Shown: piece after piece, positions 59,951 through 64,000 of the stretch
Position numbering within the stretch: position 1 is the stretch's first letter
How the letters are laid out: every line of letters starts with the position of its first letter
DNA from: Armigeres subalbatus
Lineage: Eukaryota; Arthropoda; Insecta; Diptera; Culicidae
Reading direction: 5' to 3'
DNA length: 64,000 bases
NCBI RefSeq assembly: GCF_024139115.2
Contig: NC_085141.1
Span: 72,953,481 to 73,017,480, forward strand
Position numbers and translations under genes: made by a program
The notes under the pieces: model-generated
What the model was told of the DNA's origin: nothing
The model's input: the letters and a program-made list of their open reading frames with translations, nothing else
Databases searched by the model: none

Positions 59951-62900
59951 TGAAGAAAACTATCTTACTTGTGATTATATGCCATTGTAACCTATTTTAT
60001 GGATCATCCAACATAAATATTACACTCAAAATAATGTTCACTTAGAAGCTACTTGAAAACATATGCAGATATTTTCCATGTAGTTTCGGATGTAAAAGTT
60101 AAATGATTTGTTAGTGATGGCACTCATTATTCTCAATTCACTAGAAAATAAAATAAAATTTAAGTGAATTTTTGTTTGGCCATGTACTTAAATTTTAAGT
60201 GAAACTTTGATATTTTTTTTCTATAGTATCCCTATCAGTGATGTGTATCCCGTCCACTAGAAGTGGACGAGAGCAAAAATAGGGGTAACGGCTCAAACCT
60301 TGGCCCATTATGCTACGGCTGAGCACATTTATCGCTATAAATCTTCATATATTGCATTTCCAACCAGAATTATTCCACCAGCCGGCTTGCTTACATTTGG
60401 TTTTGATGCCAAATAGCAAAAAACGACGATGAATGTCCGCAATATCTCATTTAAACCAGCGAAAGTCTCGAGAGAAATGGCCAAAATATCGGCATCCGTG
60501 TCCCTATCATGTGGATAATTTTTCAGCCCACTTGGGACGAGTGATTGTTGATTTCGAACATACGAAAGATAAAGATGGGTTGCTGTTTATAGTACCAGTC
60601 ATTTTGCTTGCGTTGAATAAAGGCAGCATGCAAACAAACAGAGAAAATCAAATCATCTTATTGAGGCGTGAATTCTTATTGGTTGCATGTAAAATACTAC
60701 CACACTGATTGTGAGAGTGCGTTTTAGATTCCCCCAATAGCACGATTACCAAGGACATGCTAACGAAAATACTATTATAATATAATATTATGTATCATTT
60801 ATTTCCCAAATATTTATCATATTTGCAAGTGAAGAAGTTAAGAAAAATGAAAACTGTTTTAAAAACTGCAATTGCAAAAAGGCTATACGTTCTAGCCCTC
60901 ATGTTGTGCCTTCAAACAAATTGCATACGTTAATTATTGGCTGCCGCATAATTTTGAGATTTACTGCTAGTTGAAACCATGGCAGTTGTGTTGCTCTCGC
61001 TCTCGCGATACTCTCAAAGAAACTTTTTTCCAAAACGTAAACAATGCTTTAGGTGGGGATGATGCATAACGCACTACTGAAGAAAACCAATTGTAAAACT
61101 TATTCTAGGCAATTCCTTGCTTTGTACTGTGCATAAACAGTTATAACTGTGCTAACTACCTGATATTACACAATTATTCATAAATACAATTATTGGATGC
61201 TTGTTTTAAACTCTGCCTGCATTGAAGTTTCATGATTGGTACGTGCGTTTGATTCCACTCCTCTCTATATCGATCAGCTGTTGTGAATCCTCTCAAAACT
61301 CTCATGTGTTTCAACTTCCCGAGTTGAAAGAATACTTTTTTGGTATCATTTTACAGATCAAAATGCTTTTTGCAAGCAATAATAGATCTAAATTATGATG
61401 AAGGTATTTGTCAAGTAATTTGACTTGAAATTATTCACATGAAATGACGTTGAATAATTTATTTGCAAAATAATGAAGAAAATGGTGTATCGAACCTCGA
61501 AAGGTTGATGCTTGAATCGCTTTTGCTTGAATCGTGTTTTCAAGCCGTAAGGTAGGCAATTATTTTTGGTATGTTCTGCGAATGAAAGTGATTCGAGAAA
61601 AGCATCATGAGGGCCCATTCACAAACTACATGACGTTTTAGGTTGTGGGAGGGTACTTGTCTGAGCGTTAAGGACTTTATAAATTTTAGAACTCTACCAT
61701 ATATGAAGCGTTACTAGGGGCTGGGTGTGGGTTGACAATAGTTTAGCGTTATGTAATTTGCGAAAGAAATTTAACGGTTGAGTGGATTAAACTGTTTTTA
61801 CAATATTTACAGCAACCTAATCGCAAGCATCGGATATTCTATCTGCAGCTTTCGGTTATTTTCTCCAGTACGGGTTATTGGTGAGAATGTTTTGATTTTA
61901 GAGTTTCACCTATACTAACGTAGTGCTACAAATCGAAAGCGCATGTCAACATTTGGCTACGGGTGCCCCCAGTATTGTCCAAAAAAGTTTTGGTTAATTA
62001 TGTCGCTATACTAATGGAAATTGTGGAATAAAAATGATAACTGACATAGTGTGGTTGTTATCCATTCATCTGATGTGCGAAAGCAGGTATGTTCATTCAG
62101 AAAACTCTTTTATTTGGCAAATGAAAAACTCTAGCACAGCCAGCCTGCATAAGTCAACGAAACATGGCTGCTAAAAAACCGAGTCAAAGTGATTTTTCAC
62201 GCCAGATAATTGCTTTTAATAGTTTAAGAAGTGTATAAATCTAGAGTTATGAAGCAGCCATATGTTTGATACACTTTTCTAAAGAAGCAGTGGTTAATAT
62301 CTTCCTACAAATCAACGTATTATCGCTGAAATATTGATTTATTTGCGTGATGAGCCAATGTTACATCCAGGGCCAACATTACCGCCAGTTACCCTAGGAG
62401 TAGAAAACTATTTCATACCCAAACATTTTACTTCGCAAATCGTTCTCATAATGCTTTTGCAGAATGTTTCAATGGCGATAGTTGATAAACATAGATTTCG
62501 CTCTGAGAACCCCACTCATATATTTTTCATACATTCATTTTGAGTAGAATTCACTAGAAGGGTATATAGATATTATTTTCTATGTTTTCTTATGAAATCC
62601 ACTACATTTCTTATTAAGATGCACTTGTGATTTGAGTAAGATTTATTTGATTCCAGTAAGGTCGATGAAAGTTCAGATTTTTAAAGTCCACATGACTTTT
62701 TATAGTGGAATTAAAGTGACAATTATTTTGAGTGTATACCCAATTGTTCATCTTCCTGTCATGATTTTGTATGAGACACGTAAAATTGTGTTTGGATCAT
62801 CAACATCCGAAAATCCATTTCCCTCTTCTTAAGCGATATATGGTCGTTTTCTAAATTAATTCCATGGTAAATAGAAGAAGATTGATTACGTAACGCAAAA

Positions 62901-63254
62901 ATATGCCACTTTCAGCCGGCCTCATACATGTATGTCGAACTTTTTGTATGAAGCATATGATTGTTTTTATATGGATCCTCAAACTTATTTCAAGACCCCT
63001 TCCCAGTCGTCTCTACTCTAAGCATTGCATAATCTATGCATACTCTTATTCATCCTACTGGCATCGCCAATCCTTCCAATGGGTTGTACCGATCAACTTG
63101 CCAACGAGATTGCCAAATCTATACAAAACACTTCCTTTTTTTGTTGCACTTTCAGCGACTTTTATGGTATTTATATGCTTCTATGGTATATAAGTCATGT
63201 ACTGGAACTTTTATAGCGATTTATAATTCCGCACCATGATAACACGAAAATAAC
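59951..63254. other. No gene seen
   Basis: AT-rich DNA upstream of the NDUFA4-like gene. A diverged copy of the 21959-22130 MITE is likely at about 61609-61770. The open frames at 60433-60708 and 62903-63193 resemble no known family. Confidence 0.45.
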
Positions 63255-63266
63255 ACGATATGAAAG

Positions 63267-63548
63267 AAAAATATATTAAGCTCTTTTAGTGGAATGTATT
63301 AAACCGTCTAAGACGAATTAAGTACTGTCCATTTAATTCCACTAGTTAATTTTCGTTATCTTTGCAGATACGTATTTCGACCACAACTGTGTGGTCGTCT
63401 TCAGTGTCTTGTACTTGTACTTGTACTAGTCGAGTCGAGTACAAGACACTGAAGACGACCACACAGTTGTGGTCGAAATACGTATCTGCAAAGATAACGA
63501 AAATTAACTAGTGGAATTAAATGGACAGTACTTAATTCGTCTTAGACG
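63267..63548. repeat. Foldback repeat, near-complete palindrome
   Basis: The arms gtctaagacgaattaagtac and gtacttaattcgtcttagac, with the inner gtcgaaatacgtatctgcaaag, are almost perfect inverted repeats meeting near 63420-63435. It is the same family as 11281-11551 and 12219-12379. A 12-bp direct repeat, acgatatgaaag, lies at 63255-63266 and 63546-63557, overlapping the end of the right arm. Confidence 0.82.
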
Positions 63549-64000
63549 ATATGAAAGCCAAGTTCGATGAGTTTGAGGTTATGTTTTTAATTTTTAAGGT
63601 GTCAGTTCTACCCCCATATAGAGTGTTCAGTTTGCCCCAACAGGTGAACAAATTAAAAAACTGTTGGAAATTTTGTAAAAATCAAGGAAACTTGTCACAA
63701 ATGCATGCCAGAGCACTGTACATAACAGAATTTTGCTATGGGATGACTAATAATTGAGAAATCATCTTCTGTGGTAAAGTAAAGCTTATTTTTGGGAGTT
63801 GAAACTTATAATTTTTAACCATTTGGAAGACATTCCAACTTTTTTTGTCAAATTTATGCTCTAAGAAAATAAAACAATGGCTTCTACGCTATAAATTAGT
63901 TGTTTATGAGAGGATTGTAGAGTTCGCTGCATTGAAAGTAGAAAAATGATTGAATTAACAAGAATATTGGGGGTGTCCAATCTGCCCCGGGTGTTCATAA
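63549..64000. other. No gene seen; repeat motifs at window end
   Basis: Contains inverted and direct relatives of the 'ggggcaatatggacaccc' motif (63600-63640, 63970-64000), so an element of that family probably spans this end and continues beyond the window. Confidence 0.4.

Noticed and set aside
1..64000. CRISPR array, bacterial operon or prophage
   Set aside because: No regularly spaced repeats, no bacterial ribosome-binding sites or compact gene clusters; introns and eukaryotic transposons throughout.

Overview
This is an arthropod nuclear window, almost certainly from an Aedes-type culicine mosquito. It is AT-rich, has short spliced exons separated by long introns, and is densely invaded by transposable elements: Feilai-like tRNA-derived SINEs, many foldback MITEs, Tc1/mariner, Ty3/gypsy, and RTE/jockey/CR1-like non-LTR fragments. 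The species is inferred from repeat character and was not checked by any search.

Three real protein-coding genes can be supported, and they interleave. (1) The 3' half of a Musashi-family RNA-binding protein gene (Rbp6-like) lies on the + strand in exons at 23509-23634, 23746-24073, 24145-24800 and 25094-25454; its 5' exons were not found. (2) A small mitochondrial inner-membrane protein of the NDUFA4/MLRQ (B12D) family lies on the - strand. Exons at 59184-59125 and 59043-58960 join, in phase, to exons at 23373-23285 and 23214-23154 across an intron of about 35.6 kb. The final exon(s) were not found. (3) The last two exons of a Cys-loop ligand-gated anion channel (pHCl/glycine-receptor-like) lie on the + strand at 42890-43201 and 58411-58775, separated by a 15.2 kb intron. 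The Rbp6 3' half and the channel exons therefore sit inside the giant intron of the mitochondrial gene, on the opposite strand.

Layout. 1-23 kb: mostly intron or intergenic DNA with SINEs (702-989, 2748-3022, 9891-10125, 12823-13119), MITEs and an RTE-like LINE on the - strand (about 17.9-20.05 kb) that has lost its reverse-transcriptase core. 23-25.5 kb: interdigitated exons of the NDUFA4-like and Rbp6 genes. 25.5-42.9 kb: a 17 kb stretch with no recognised gene and very few mobile elements. It could be a very long Rbp6 3'UTR, and it contains a striking long inverted repeat at 31.73-32.04 kb. 42.9-58.8 kb: the channel gene. Its intron holds three MITEs, then a Tc1-like transposon (44979-52530) broken by a MITE and by a complete Ty3/gypsy element (45960-51410) with identical 234-bp LTRs but a frameshifted pol, then three non-LTR fragments arrayed on the - strand (53.8-58.0 kb). 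58.8-64 kb: the 5' exons of the NDUFA4-like gene, its upstream DNA and further MITE-like repeats.

The most interesting signals are the interleaved gene architecture, the TE-poor 17 kb block with its hairpin, the three-layer transposon nest, and the contrast between identical LTRs and a broken pol. No CRISPR array, bacterial system or complete novel gene cluster was seen.
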